Shown here: positions 42,846 to 55,890 of the stretch, piece by piece
How the letters are laid out: the number at the start of each line of letters is the position of its first letter
Numbering within the stretch: position 1 is the first letter of the stretch
Assembly (NCBI GenBank): GCA_011009095.1
Contig: VTPC01002449.1
Coordinates: forward strand, 62,001 to 126,000
DNA: 64,000 nt
Reading direction: 5' to 3'
Source of the DNA: Ignelater luminosus
Lineage: Eukaryota; Arthropoda; Insecta; Coleoptera; Elateridae
Made by a program: the position numbers and the translations under genes
The notes under the pieces: generated by a model
What the model was told of the DNA's origin: nothing
Database searches by the model: none
The model's input: the letters and a program-made list of their open reading frames with translations, nothing else

Positions 42846-45776
42846 GGAAAAGATGGGCTTTAAGTGAAGATTTAGCGTTTGCAAGCCAATATTGTAGTTG
42901 ACGTCTTATTATTTTTCTTAAACCTAGCAAGTATTTGTCAACAAAAACAAATATTTCTCAATTATTTTGACATTACAACATGCAACAGGAAATTTAAATT
43001 TTTTCTTTAACTTTATTTTTTGATGCTTTAGTGAGTCTATACGTCGCTGTTACAATAGATTACGATGGTAGCGCTTTGGAATTCTAAATTTTAGAATTAC
43101 AATACGCAGTTGACTAAATAATACTTATACCATGTGATAATAACTGTAGTTTAGCTAAATAGAAATGAAATTAAGCGTCAAACATATTTTCTATAAAATT
43201 AGTGTATAATGTGCTGCATAAAATCAGGCGCTTTTACACGGTAATAAATATTGACCGTCTTTATTTTTGTTATCTTTTTCACTCTTTTTCTCTTCATCAA
43301 ACTTTGTTTCAAAAGTTAGAAAACAAGTGAAAGAACGCATTCTGAATCAATAATGAATGTTCAGGAAGTAACGAACAGCTTAAAGGATAATGAATTTTAG
43401 AAGTATGAAAGATATGATCTTGAAAGTTGAAAAACTGGTTCACCAACAATCTCTTTAGAAACTTTTTACTTCTTTCCAGTTTTTATATTCTAATTGTAAT
43501 AAGTAGTATATTTTTAGAATAAATCGTGTCGCTTATACCATAAAAATGCAAATAGAGCAAAACTGATTACGAATATGATTAAAGCAAAAACATTTTTCTA
43601 AAATAAAACAGCTTTAATTGAAATGTCAAGGCTACTATATACATCAAAATTCTCTTTTATTAAGTGTTTTCTGTTTTTTTGTCCTCGCTTTTCTTTCTTT
43701 AAAAAATCCAAGCACGCCACTTTAAACTACACAATGATCTCGTTTAATCTGTAGTTTGCATATTTTGTTAATAAAAATTCTGAACTTAAATACGAAATGT
43801 ATGTAAATAATTAATCCAAAGATAAATAATTCATGAATTTGCTGAAGGGGTTCTTAAACAACTGCCTCTTTATAATCCAAATTAAACATTTAGATTGTTC
43901 ATTCCTGTTCTAAGTTTAGTATACTATAATCCTCTTTTACATTACATTTCCTTTAAATCGTTCTTGTTGTTTAATCCGGTATATAACAAGAATTCAAAGT
44001 TATTATTATTATACTTTACTAGTTTCTAGTGTGCTACGGTAAGTTTAGTAAGTTCATGATATAATAAATTGTAAAATACAGTTTAAATAATTAATAAATC
44101 CAAGTACGTACCTACTTAGAGTACCACTTACTGTTAGTAGTTTGCTTGAGACGTATTAGGATTCTTAACGGTACAATTAACTCTGGAAGCTTTCCAAATA
44201 AAGATTAAATATTTGAACTTCTGATGAGAGAATCTTGAGAATAAATATTAGGATATTTCTAGTACGAGAATAGTTACATGAAAAGAATAATACAAATAGA
44301 AACAGATAAAAGGGAGTATGATAAAACAAACATTCCTATAGGTATTTTGCTTTAGTTCGAATTACAACTTTCATATTTTTGGTATATTCTTGTAATTAAT
44401 CCATTATTTTCTAACGTTTTAAGCTGTACTAACAAGGAATAATATTAAGTTGATGTGAAGAAAGTCTTTTGATCAATACAATCAAAACAATAATTTTATC
44501 ACGAAGGGTAAAATCTCTCTTCGTGAATTAGCCTTGCCTTTCAACATAAATCAATTCCTAGCAATATTACATTTAAAAATTCTTATTATAGATTGTATAT
44601 ATAAAAAACAAAATTAGAAAATTCATTAACTAGTGTCAACATTAAAAATTCAGCATGTAAGTTGGGTTGCCTATATGTATGTTCTGTTTATAAAAATCTA
44701 ATCTTATTCGGGCCTCTTATAACTTTTTAAATACGTTTAAGTTGATTCTCTTTTTGGAGAAACTATCCATTTCTTGTTTTGTTTGATTTTTTGCATTGGT
44801 GATGTAAGGTCACGGGTGAGATTATTAGAAATTAAAATATTCGTTTCTCTTCGACTTCAATTAGTGCAATTTAGAAAATTAACATCACGTTATTAATGGA
44901 TGAGTTTGAAACTGTTAGCACTAATATTATTTTCTTGCACTACACCTCGTTGAGGGATTTGTTGAAAGAACATCAGCTAATCTTTGTGGCCGCATGCCAA
45001 TTCAGGGTAATTATTCTTAATAAGAATTTATAAAAGAATCATTTGGTAATTTTTGTTGTTCTATTACAGCCGCTACTTCGAACACTTCGTTTACACGTTT
45101 TGTATGTTTTATACTTTTGATGGCTTCTCAATTTTTTTTAAGTGAAAGCGTTGGAGTTCATTCATTACATCTTCTATCTCCAAGTTTGCATACAATAACT
45201 TGGGGATTAAGACTTGCATGTAAGATTCCGATTTACATGGTTATCTGGAAATTAAAAATTTAGTAGCAGTTGGAGGTCAGCTACTTGCAGTTGTGCTGTC
45301 CACGTCATTTAAACATGATTGGTTGTTAGTGGATTTGCATCAATTATTTGACTTTTCAGATTAATCCTGAAAGCTTCCATCAGCTAGGCTGAAGCGTATA
45401 TATCCACTTTCATTTGCCAATCGAGCTAGCTTCGGGAAATCTCAGTTATCTGAGTACGACCACTTAGGTCAGGGGGCCACTAGTCGCTTAACTTGAAAAT
45501 TTCCATATAGCTTAAATTGTAACAATTTGACGCCCAACACAGACATAGCAGCAATTTCCTGATTTCCAACATAAATTGTCGTAAAATAATGAAAGTAACA
45601 CTGCCTACGTTAATCTAACCTTACTCTTTTCGATTATAAATGGTTGCTAATAGGAAGACCTACTTTTCACAGCACACCAGTATTATTTACACAACTTGGT
45701 TTTTTTCCAATATGTGTCCACGAAAGTATACAATTAATAAAAATCTTTTTTATCAATTTCTCAGAAAACTTGTTTA
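42846..45776. other. AT-rich stretch, no gene seen
   Basis: No frames of interest and no repeats recognised. Confidence 0.5.
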
Positions 45777-46520
45777 TACAGGGTGTTTCATTAATAATTG
45801 GAAATATTTCAACTGTAGAATCCTGAGCTCAAAATATTAAGATTTAACCCAAATTACTTAAATAAAATGTGGCTCCTTACTGAGTTACAGGGTGTTTTAT
45901 AACAAAATGGTTCTTTTCAGAACCACAATTTGTTTCTAAATGTTGAATGCATTTATTCGTTTCAAGAAATTTCAATAAATAACAGTATGTTTTTTTTGTT
46001 AATAGAGATTAAAGTTTCATTTGCGTAATAAATGCAATCCTATGACCCAAAAACACCGACATACTTAATATACATTAAAATCAAAATAACTGCGCCGCTT
46101 CATTTTTAACTTTAAATATCTCGAAAAATAATGACTATATCGCTATAAATGAAGAGTATGTTCTTTACATAGAAAGTATTGGAGGATTGAGAAATTGTGC
46201 TACAATGGCAATTCCGCCAGAATTTGGAAAGAGTCAACCATTTACTTGCTCCTATCGTACGCCTCTGATAGTAGCCAAAAACGATTATTCAACATAATTT
46301 AGTAGGGTGTACCGTACCTACATTTCCTGCCAAGTATGACAAGGATACGTCAAATAGTTTTAAAGTACTGGGTACAAATAGTTTTTAAGTGTTTAAATAA
46401 AACACCCTGTAACTCAGTAAGGCGCCACATTTTATCTAAGTGATTTGGGTTAAATCTTAATATTTTGAGCTCAGGATTCCACAGTTAAAATTTTTTCAAT
46501 TATGAATGAAACACCCTGTA
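45777..46520. mobile_element. 744-bp MITE with ~125-bp terminal inverted repeats
   Basis: TACAGGGTGTTTCAT (45777) runs through GAATCCTGAGCTCAAAATAT and GTGGCTCCTTACTGAG to a second TACAGGGTGTTTTAT (45886). The whole block is mirrored from 46396 to 46520. TA lies on each side (45775-45776, 46521-46522). The interior has no coding potential. Such TACAGGGTGT elements are abundant in insects and are presumably mobilised by a mariner/IS630-type transposase. Confidence 0.9.
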
Positions 46521-46623
46521 TATAAGATTTTGTACTTTAAAACTTTCAATAGTTTTTACAACATTCCGCATAAATTAAAATTAAAATCGTTTTTTCACAA
46601 TTATTAAAAATTGTATTTAACTG

Positions 46624-47087
46624 TACAGGGTGTTTCAAATTCGAGCTTAAGCATGAAAATTATTTTATTTATTTATTATTTTATAATTCTCTTGTAAATT
46701 AAGTTAACCATAGAGTGGAAATTTTATCAAATGATGTCAATATCAATATGACGTCATAAGAAGAAATGAACCTGATGATGGTTCCACAAAACCTAAATGT
46801 CCGTTAAATTTTTAGACAATATGAGGTTATTAGTAGTAAAGAACTATTTAAAAATATTTTATTACATTTTTAAAATTTCTAATAATAAGAAAGCTAGAAA
46901 CAAAAAACCTAAACCGCCATTTTGATTTTTTTTATCATAAGTCAAAAACAGAAGCAGTTGCCTGAGATTTCTTTTTTAGATTAATAATCAACGTAAAGTT
47001 TAGCGAAAGCGTCATATTTAAATCTAGCTCTATCCATTATAATAAGAGAGATCTGCATACTTCAGCTCGAATCTGAAACAAACTGTA
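46624..47087. mobile_element. 464-bp MITE-like element, ~30-bp TIRs
   Basis: TACAGGGTGTTTCAAATTCG...AGCTTAAGCATG is mirrored at the right by GCATACTTCAGCTCGAATCT...GAAACAAACTGTA. The ends are of the same family type as the neighbouring 744-bp element, but the interiors differ. No clear duplication. Confidence 0.75.
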
Positions 47088-47089
47088 CG

Positions 47090-48560
47090 TGAGAAAAAAT
47101 ACATAAATAAACATATTGACATTTAGGAATAATAAGATTGTCAATTTAAAGTACAGCAGGCTAGATTGATCAATGTTTTTATTTTATTTAGAATGTTGTC
47201 GAGGTGGCCATAAGATGTTTAATGGGTTGCATGCATACAAATTTTTCACGTTTATTATTCTATGTATTTTACGTGTATATTACTGTAACTGTACAACTGA
47301 TTACGGACAGTTTATGTTACCGGACATTAATCATGTCAACCTGATCAATACATACAAATAAATAAATCATCGACGTACATAAGTCTTTCATTTCATAAAT
47401 TACGCATACTCGGTTATTTTTGGATGGAACTCTATACTTTTTCAGCGTATCCTGCCGCGATCTAGTAAACATTGCTACTTAAATGTAACCTCGAAATAAA
47501 AGCTACTGCTATTTTGTTCACACAGAAATTTATTACATAAATGAAATTATTTCAAACTACAAAAGATATTTGAGGTTGTCAACACTCTTCTTCAATACAA
47601 CACGAGATATGACTGTAAAGTTGCTTACGAAAAGTGATCTTGGGCGACTCGGGTTAACTCTAATCGTTTCTAGAATGGATCGAGTTAGCTGCAACCTCCG
47701 TTCGAAAACAGATCGAGTTTACCACAGCTAATTAGCTGGTGGTGAACTGAGTAATCTTGTCATTCAATGGTCAGTTGGATTATTAGAGTCGATCGAAAAA
47801 GAATAAGAAATTTCGAATTTTTGCTCATAACAGGAAAACAAAAAACAATCACCAAGTTTCTTTCGTCTCAATAAATTTGGCTTGGAAAACTAAGACAGTA
47901 CAGTGAAGAACTCATCACTGTTTTCCTAATAATAACCAAGATACTTCGTCAATACATTGCAAATGAGACACACTGTATATTACGAGTTTGAATAAAAAAT
48001 TCAAAACTTATGACTAGGGAAGGTTGCAAATCAATTTAGGTTTGAAGATAAGCCAGTAAGTGTAGATGTATTCATTTCAATTCACGAGTAATGACACCGC
48101 TTGATAAGAGTGATAGGCAACCCAACTTCCACATTTCCAAAGCACGTTGATATTTTTTTAATTGAAAGATTGAAAATCAAAGCTGGTAGGCAGAGACAAT
48201 CCTTTGTTGCATAATTTATGTTCTTTCAGTTTGACATTTTAAAAGAAATTTACGTGAGAATTGACTAAGAGTGAAAATTTCATTTCAAATCACTTATTTG
48301 TTTAAAACAAATACGAAAAGATTAAAATGTCAAAATCTGCGTACCAATAGACTTACAAAAGTCGCCAGCAGAGGCCGTACTCGAGTTTGAGTTTTACCTA
48401 CAGGTTTTAGGTAATCGAATTGAACTTTACGAACGTCAAGCACGCAGGGGAACGCAATCAATTGTCAACGATAGAGTCCCTGATTTCTAACATAAAACAA
48501 CAAATAGTCTATCAAAAAATGGCGGCTTATAGGAAGGCCTATCTTTGTTTTATCTGTAAT
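47090..48560. other. No firm gene; one small secreted-like frame
   Basis: At 47214-47361 (+) a 48-codon frame (start MFNGLHAYKFFTFIILCILR) begins with a signal-peptide-like stretch, downstream of a pyrimidine/AG acceptor (TTTTATTTAG, 47192). No other exon is identifiable, so it is only a curiosity. The rest is AT-rich. Confidence 0.3.
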
Positions 48561-48564
48561 GGAT

Positions 48565-51425
48565 ATACGTACTTAGTTCATCGCCTCTTTTTGTACCGCT
48601 AAGTGTCGAGGTTTTCTAGAATTTCTTTCAGCTTGCCCCGTCTCTGGCCAGACAAGTGGCTTCGACGACGGTGGTATTCCTCTCTCTCTCAAAATCTCCT
48701 GCATCTGGCAAGACCAAGATGGTATCGTTTCTGGCTCGATCCCTTTGGATCTTGCCCTCGATCCTTCTCAAAAAATGCATCTCCATAGCTTGCAATCTGC
48801 TTCCGTTTGATTTCCCCAGGGTTCAGCTCTCGCTCCCACAGGTAATTGTGGAGACGAAAACGGTATTGTACACTATTTTCTTGGTATTCTTGGACACTTT
48901 ACGCTTGGCAAGGAATCCCGTCCTGAGGTTATGGAACAGTCGGCTGGCTGCAGCCACTTTACTGTTCACCTCTTCGCCGATCTTGCCCGATTCGTGAATT
49001 GTGGAGCAAAGGTACTTGAAACTTTCTACTTGTTCCAGTTTAGCGCCATCTATATAAATGCTGTGTTTTATGCTCCTGTGTCGTGAAAGGATCATAGTTT
49101 TCATCTTGTCGGTGCTAATTTTCATGTCACATTTTAAAAGCTCTTTGTTCCACACGTTCAAGTTGTGTTGAAAGTCTCTATCAAATCTGGCAAACAATGT
49201 AACGTCATCTGGAAAAGCAAGTTCAAAAAACCTTACTTGGGATCATTTTTCAGTGACCTGCTAGAAACGGTCTGATACGGGGACGGCACCTTTTTACCAA
49301 ACTTTCCATCATGATGATAAACAGCAGAGGGACGAAGATGCAGCCCTGCCTCACACCTCTCGTAGTGTAGATGTCGGATAATGTCGTATTCCCTGTCCTA
49401 GCATAGTTCCTACAGTCATCGTAATTGCTCTTTATCGTTTTGACAAGGTGTTTGTCTACACCGTAGTTCTCCAGGGTCCGTTAGAGACGTGCTCTTGCTA
49501 TAGGATCAAAGGATTTTTTTCGGGTCTATGAAGGCACAGTGGACTCTTTTCTAGTACATAGCCGCCCACTTGTCTTATCGAGAAGATCTGGTTTTCAGTA
49601 CTTCTAGCTCCCGGAAAGCCGCACTGCACTTCTATTTTATACGGGATAGCGTCTCGTAGTCTTTTCTCGAGCATTTTGCAGTATACCATGCTAAGAACAC
49701 TCAGTAAAGATATACCTCGGTAATTTCTACAATCTCTTTCATCCCCTTTTCGAGTATCGGGACAACGATAAAAACTTTCCAATCGTCTGGTAGCTTCTTT
49801 TGTGCAAGAGCTAAGTTACAAATCCTTAGTATTATACCTCTGCCTTCAGGCCCGTTTCTGATACATGGTCGTGGTCAGCTGCCTTTCTGATCTTCATTTT
49901 CTTCAGAGCTGTGTCCAACTTCCCCTCAAAAAAAGGTTGTGGTACTGTGTCCCACATTACCAGGGTTCCGTTTCAGGTGCAGTATCCGTCTTTTCCAAAA
50001 GTCCCATGAAATGTTCTCTCTATATTTCCATCAACTCTCTCTCCCCTGTAACAAGTTTCCAGCCTTGTTTCTTCTTTTCTCGCGTTTTTAGAGCTCGATA
50101 GAACAATTTCTGATCTTGCTCAAGATCTTTTTCTATGTTTCTGCCAAATTTCTCGTACGACTGCTTTTGACCCTTTTCACTCGTTCGTAAGTACTCCTTA
50201 AACCACCCTTTCTTGAGTTTTATTTCTTTTTTAACCTCATCGTTCCACCATTTTGTTTTTTTTTCGCTCCTCTTGTTTACCCTACTCTTGCCACATATCT
50301 GTTCCAAGAGTACTTGCTTGCAAGCTTCCCAGAGTTCCACAAGTCCTGTCTCTCCGAGTGTGTTTGCTTGATTAGCTATCTTCTGCTCAACAGCTTTAAC
50401 AAACTCTTTTCTTATTTCTTGGGATCTTAACTTGTAATAATTTATCTTAAATTTCTTACGGTTACGGTTTGCCATCTTCCCCTCATCCAATATCTTTAAT
50501 TTGACTTCCAGAAAATAGTGATCGGTACCTAGTGCCATACCTCTCCTGACTCTCACATCCGTAACCTGAACCCGCCGTCTAACCAGTATACTATAATCGA
50601 TTTTTTATTTCTCTCCACCGAGATTTTGGTGTACTGATGAATTTTCTTGTGAGGATAGAACGTATTTGCTATAATCAAGTCACTGGCTACACAAATGTCA
50701 AGGATACTTTTTCCGTACCATACCTTCCGACTACTTCTTGATAAGCAGCATGATTACTTCCCACTCTTCTATTAAGGTCTCCCATAACCATGACATTACC
50801 TTGATACTCGTCGATGGTCTCCTGCAGCTGATTCTTCAACTGGTCTTTCTGAGCTACCGTCTCGTGTTTATTTGGCCCGTAGGCTGCAATTATTCCACAC
50901 ATTTTAAATTAAAACCATTCATCTTTCACTTATAAAGCGACAGCTTACAACATTCTTTATCAAATTATTGGAAACCATGAAAGCCACACCACTCCTGGCT
51001 CGTTCATATCGCGGAACTCCTGAGTAAAACATTGTATATCCATTGTTTGCCTTCTCAACTCTTTGGCCTTTCTTTTTAGTCTCTGTTAGTGCAACTATTC
51101 GATTTAAACTTTTTTAGTTCATTCTTCAACTCTGGTTTCTTTTGCCATAAATTTCCTCTCACATTCCATGTTCCGATATTAATGTATCCATATTCGCACC
51201 TGGTCATGATCAAGGGACAATCCGGTTTACTTCTGTTAAGGCTTTGAATAGTAAATCTTCAGCCTGGGGGTAATTAGGCGTCTGCGCCCACCCGCCTTTG
51301 CGAATTGTCTGGTAGTTTAGGGTTGATTGATCTTCTGACCCCCTACTTCCTGAGACACTCGTAGGTACTCAGGTCTACCAGACCCCCCCCCCCTCCTTTC
51401 TCAACATGGGCTTGAGACCCACTAC
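48565..51425 (-). mobile_element. Near full-length RTE-like non-LTR element
   Basis: The minus-strand order is: GC-rich 5' leader (about 51425-51210), AP endonuclease (51205-50540), linker (50540-50020), RT (49860-49190), thumb and C-terminus (49190-48601), 3' tail. It is the same family as the copies at 5.3-6.2 and 10.7-18.2 kb and the most complete of the three. The 5' leader contains a C-run (51383-51393). No target duplication was found by eye. Multiple frame changes make it inactive. Confidence 0.85.
48601..51210 (-). pseudogene. RTE-like endonuclease-reverse transcriptase polyprotein
   Basis: Endonuclease: INIGTWNVRGNLWQKKPELK, TETKKKG, IIAAYGPNKHE, VMVMGDLNRRVG, and TDHYFLEVKL (catalytic His). 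Linker: KKTKWWNDEVKKEIKLKKG and YEKFGRNIEKDLEQDQKLFY. RT: RKGDERDCRNYRGISLLSVL, CGFPGARSTENQIFSIRQ, then a decayed first-Asp block, LTSYTTRGVRQGC-type sequence near 49350, and FPDDVTLFARF, where the palm FADD carries Pro for Ala. Thumb: NVWNKELLKCDMKISTDKMK and SFKYLCSTIHESGKIGEEVN. At least five frame changes lie between these segments (51.2-50.56, 50.56-50.02, 49.78-49.50, 49.20-48.82). It is often annotated as 'CFDP2-like' in insects. Confidence 0.83.
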
Positions 51426-52689
51426 GGCGGAGTTTGTAATAGATAAATTTGCTTGATTTTTTCAAATGAAGAGAAAGACAAACACTTTTGCTTATTATAA
51501 TCTGACGTAAATGCTTATCGCCATATGTGGAATAGCTGTATGTCAAGAAAAGGTTGAATTATTAAAATCCTGTAACTAAGAGACCAAAGGAAATAAAAGT
51601 AAAAGTTTGAATTTTCAATTACCTTAAACGGTATAATAGATGAACCTTACGGGATTTCTAATATTGTTAACTGTTCATTAAGCAAATTACCAAAAATGAG
51701 ATTAACAGATTCTCATCGTAGATCATTATTTCATATTAAAAAATGTTTGAAATATCAACGGCTTTAAAAATAACTGATTAATTTTGTTGAATTTTATGAA
51801 TTTCTATTGGAATGTAAACAACAGCCACCTTTCCATTTTTTATTTGTCTCAGAAATTAAGTTTCTAACAATTTATACTGATTTATATTATTCTAATGAAA
51901 ACTCATTGTCAAAACATTCGCAAAAGTTATGGCACCCAGCCATAAGTAAAACCTACAGTTTGTGGATCTTCCGGTAAATAGAAAAAGAATGGTGATTTCA
52001 TCAACCAAGGAGGTTTGTTTAATAAAGCTATTATTTGTTTTTATTTCAACTCAAATCATAAAATAAGAATTATGTATGTGGGATTCTCAAGATGTTTATT
52101 TAGCTTTTACAACTTTTATATTGCAATCACTGATAGGCAAACAATGAAATTAAGCAGCATACTTTAGTAATTTTCTTTTTGTCAAAGAAACCTACAACAA
52201 AGTAGGTGGAAAAACTTTTTTTTCTTGTGTTGTAAAAGACAAATGGGCTTATTATTCTTAGATCGTCCTACGTGTATGCTATTTCGAATTGATTCACTAG
52301 AACAAGTACCGTATAAATAATAATAAAACGTTTATGTCTGCCAGATAAAAATAAAATGTACCAACAATGCCAAGCGGGATTTTCTTTTTGTATTTCATTT
52401 ACACATCAACACCGATTTATTAAATGCTCGCAAATTTAACTAGCGTAGAATTGTCGGAATTAATTGTGTCTGTTTTTACGATCCTAGTAGTTAATGAAAC
52501 ATTGCATGTTCCAAACTCTTACTGACAGGAATTACAGCGGTTTTGCTTTTTTTGAACCAGTTTTTGTTCAACTTTTAGTGAAATCGAACTGTTTTGTTTT
52601 GTTTTACCAATTAAATAATTCCATACAATTAAGTTAAGATAATAGTTTTGGGAAATGCTTTTTTTTAGATAAAAAAACTGAATTAACGC
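51426..52689. other. AT-rich stretch, no gene seen
   Basis: No motif-bearing frame on either strand. Confidence 0.5.
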
Positions 52690-53215
52690 CTGCGTTTATC
52701 ACAGAATCTGTCTTCATGTTCACTATGCCATGGAACCCAAATCGGTTTAACTATATTTTGGTCTACCAGGGTACACAGCGAGCGAATAGATCCCACTACG
52801 AGCTTAATCGTCACTTCTAACCCCTAAAGAGCTTTAAGTGCCACTTGACTGCCTATGTATATCTAAATTCGTTTGTTTACATAATTTCTCTTTAACTTTT
52901 CGTGTATGCACCTTAGTATTGCACATACTTCTGTCTGAAAAACTGTGGCATATTTACCTAGAAAAAACCAAAGCTTCACCTTCGGTTTCCGAGATGTTTG
53001 GTCCTTCTGTAAGCCAGATTAGTCCATCCGATGGCATTTGTTCAGTATTGTCCCAGATTTTTTTATCCAGATGTGTTACTAGGGCAGCATAGTCTGATTT
53101 TATCTTGAAGACCGGATGGCCTATCCTTTTCCAGATTGAGCAGTAGCCTGAGTCTGCAGTTCTCAGATTTCTTGCATTGTGGAGTTTGTGTAAGAATCTC
53201 TTTGTTTCCTTTTGT
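52690..53215 (-). pseudogene. RNase H domain of the LOA/R1-group element
   Basis: The frame 53220-52954 ends with GLIWLTEGPNISETEGEALV, matching 'iyTDGSk...GaG' but with the first catalytic Asp read as Glu and shifted. After frame changes, ALKAL-GLEVTIKLVVGSIR and WVPWHSEHED (usual WVPGH-x-G-x-x-GNE) appear near 52830-52710. The second catalytic residue region is lost in between. Confidence 0.65.
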
Positions 53216-53219
53216 ATCA

Positions 53220-54060
53220 CAAGGTTGAGAGGAGGAAGATCCAGTAGAATCGCCGTTGTTACTGTAGGAATCGTTCTCGCAGCATCCGTTATCTCTAAAT
53301 AGGCCAGTCTTTGAATTTTGGACAGTTTAATTTTGGCGTTTGTTTGCAGCGCTAGTCTGGCAATGTGTTAATTCTGGGTAAGTTTTGAGTACAGAATCAC
53401 TCCAAGGTACTAACCTCCCCAGTCATTGTCAGTTTTTTACCATGTAAAGTTAGACAACCTAATTCCTCTAGCTTTCGTCTGTTGGTGAAAGGTACTGTCA
53501 CTGTTTTCTTTCCCACGGCAGTTTGTTAACAACCAGATTCCATACTAGAAGAGATAAAACTTTTCTTTGCGGACATCCGCCGGTAACTCTGGTTGCATAT
53601 TCTTTTCCCTAAAGGGTCGAGTGTATTGTTCAGCCTTTGAGCATGGTCTCAATCTACCTATCGCAGGTATCTTTGAGTGGAAATTTCCTGCAAACAATAA
53701 TAATTACTATAAACGAAGTATTGTCAAAGCCTCTTCTGTGTCAAGAAAAGCCCCCAAACCACCTCCTTTTGATTTGTTGCCTTTTCCAGTCTACCAACTA
53801 CCTGATGTAAGGTGGTTTCTGTTTTTCTAGCGTTTTAAGCATGCAACACGTGAGATTTATTAGTCTTAGAGACTTCGCCAGCGCAGATAATTTTTCTGGC
53901 TTAAGTTTAAATATCAACATAACGTGCCTCTACCGTCTCATTGGTATGTAGCCCATAGCTAGACTTGCTCTAAAGATTCTTACGAGTTTACCTGCAAGGA
54001 TGCCTATTGGCCCATCTAACTTTGCCTTAGGAAATTACACTTTTTTAAACTGTCAAATCA
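53220..54060 (-). pseudogene. RT palm/thumb remnants of the LOA/R1-group element
   Basis: GAFLDTEEAL near 53750 matches the first-Asp block 'FLDieGAFD'. KTVTVPFTNRRKLEELGCLT and LHGKKLTMTGEV at about 53480 match the region after the palm. YLGVILYSKLTQN is the 'YLGV-LD-kL-w' motif. KIQRLAYLEITDAARTIPT and ILLDLPPLNLVIQKE form the thumb. The FADD core is not recognisable. Confidence 0.65.
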
Positions 54061-54429
54061 ACTTTGGTTGTCTTATTTAAAGGTTCTGTCAGAATTGTGC
54101 TACCCCAGGAAAGTGAACCCCTTGCAGTCATTGCTTTACCTCCTTTTTTGTAATGATTTTACGATTTTTTTTTCGACAGCATCTGTTAGAGTCTGGCATA
54201 TACCTCTTCACAGTATCTTCTCTACGCGTCCGTTTTTGCCTTTTTAATGGCCTTGTTGTAATGTAGTCAGTGTTTTTCTGTACTTGTTAAACACTTTGTA
54301 TACTGTCTTCCTCTTTTCAGGAAAGTCATCATTCCACCACACTGTGAAGATTACATCCCTTTTTGTTTAAGGGTAGTTTTCATTGAAGGCTGTCATTACA
54401 GCTAAACGGAAATTTCGCGCCCATACCTG

Positions 54430-55085
54430 TCTTTGATGTTATCGTCGACCGTCTGAAGATTCTAATTTAGGTCTGTCTTGAAAGACTATCGATTTGCTCT
54501 TCTAGGGTCTTTTCTTTTTGAAGTTTTGCAGATCTGTCTGTGATCCAAACAACTTTTGTCATCAGACATTTTCTAGTTTCTAATGAAGCTACTAACATAA
54601 TGTCAGTAAGTCTTTTTCCAGTGTTTATTATATCTAAATTATTTGTCATAATAAATCCAAATAGAGACACTTTCTCCCAAGTCAAAAATTTGCATTCCAT
54701 TAACCCTACATCTTGCTACCAGCCTTTCCATGTCCCTTGCTGTAGGATCCTGTTTTTTGTACGAAAAGCAGGTTGTTACAATCATAAGATACCTCAGCAT
54801 TTCTCTATCTGTTGTTTCAGTTCCAGCAACTGCCAGGTCCTTAAAACTAAGGTCTGCTAGCCCGAACACTTTAACTCCCCTCTTTACAAGTATACATCCT
54901 CTGGTACTTTCGTGCGTGTCACTATAAATGAATTCACCACCTACCTCAAGATCGCTCAGCCTTTCCTTGAAGCTTTACGATTCCTGGATGAAGGCAATGT
55001 CAAAGCCTTGCCTTATCCCCTTGCAGAGCACTCTATGATGTAGATTTATCTGGACTGCTTTTGTCTTCAGGTTTCTTCTCGACCT
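54430..55085 (-). pseudogene. AP endonuclease of the LOA/R1-group element
   Basis: Minus strand: INLHHRVLCKG, FDIAFIQES (catalytic Glu), a GCILVKRGVKVFGLADLSFK stretch, then a frame change and SLFGFIMTNNLDIINTGKRL, corresponding to the 'll-eFi-tTNLdilN-G' block before the final Asp/His motifs. The overlapping frames 54869-54639 and 54700-54467 are its pieces. Confidence 0.7.
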
Positions 55086-55890
55086 TTAAGTTTTAGAGGT
55101 TCTTCAGCTTCTCAGTCTTTCAAAAACTTTGAAAAACTTTTAATCGACAGAAAAAGTAAAGACCATAGAGAAGACGACGCTGGCACTCGTCGACGAGATG
55201 CCAGCCTGTGATGAGCAGTCTCGGGTTCTGTCTGCACAGCCTACTTTTGACAATTTCTGTAGTGAATAATTTGTTTGAGATCCACACCAGCACTTATAAC
55301 CTCTTTGGAAAATTCGAGTTGACCAAGACCAAACTCGATCCCTCCCAGAGAGATTCCATCTTTAGGATTGTCTTTTCCAACCAGTCCTTGGTCTCTGTAT
55401 TTGCGGGGTGCACCTACTGCAAACTTGCCACTAAGAAACTGTGGAGGTATTACCCCTTCGGGAGTGGCGTCCACCTGCTTTCATATTTTGTTATGAACTA
55501 GATATGAAGTGAAATCACTATCTTGAACCCTTTTGGCAGCTCTACTATAAGGTACATCTTGCTATTCGCCCCTTTTTTGGCTATCTTGACTTTCCCCAAT
55601 TGGAGTGGTGTCGAATGTGCGTGTATCGGATGAGCTCGCCTTCACTACTGGCTGTTTGTGTCTGGGTGGTGGTTTCTCTGGCATCCAAGTCCCGAGAACT
55701 ATCTTCTGCGCCTTGCGCAACTTTTTTTCTGGGCTTCCAACATATTCCCGGTCTCCTCAATGTCAGTTTCTATAGAAACAGATACTCCAGCGGCAGGTGA
55801 GCTCTGTACCAAGACGTCCACAAACACTTCGTCTACAACCAATTCTGTAGTGTCTATGGATAATAAATTAAATAATTAATAATAATGATA

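Larger units (their letters stand above)
52690..55890 (-). mobile_element. LOA/R1-group non-LTR element with RNase H (decayed)
   Basis: Read on the minus strand: ORF1-like text with LGTWMPEKPPPRHK (about 55690); endonuclease opening IQINLHHRVLCKGIRQGFDI (about 55050); endonuclease interior; a WWNDDFPEKRKTVYKVFNKY linker (about 54340); scattered RT motifs; a thumb; and an RNase H domain to about 52690. Endonuclease style (INLHH) and the thumb sequence IQRLA-x-LEITDAARTIPT are those of LOA/R1/I-group elements. RNase H favours LOA or I over R1. It is heavily frameshifted and dead. Confidence 0.75.

Noticed and set aside
42846..45776. Possible tRNA, snRNA or rRNA genes in the gene-poor stretches
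   Set aside because: No A/B boxes, cloverleaf-like arms or rRNA signatures seen by eye; a covariance-model scan would settle it.
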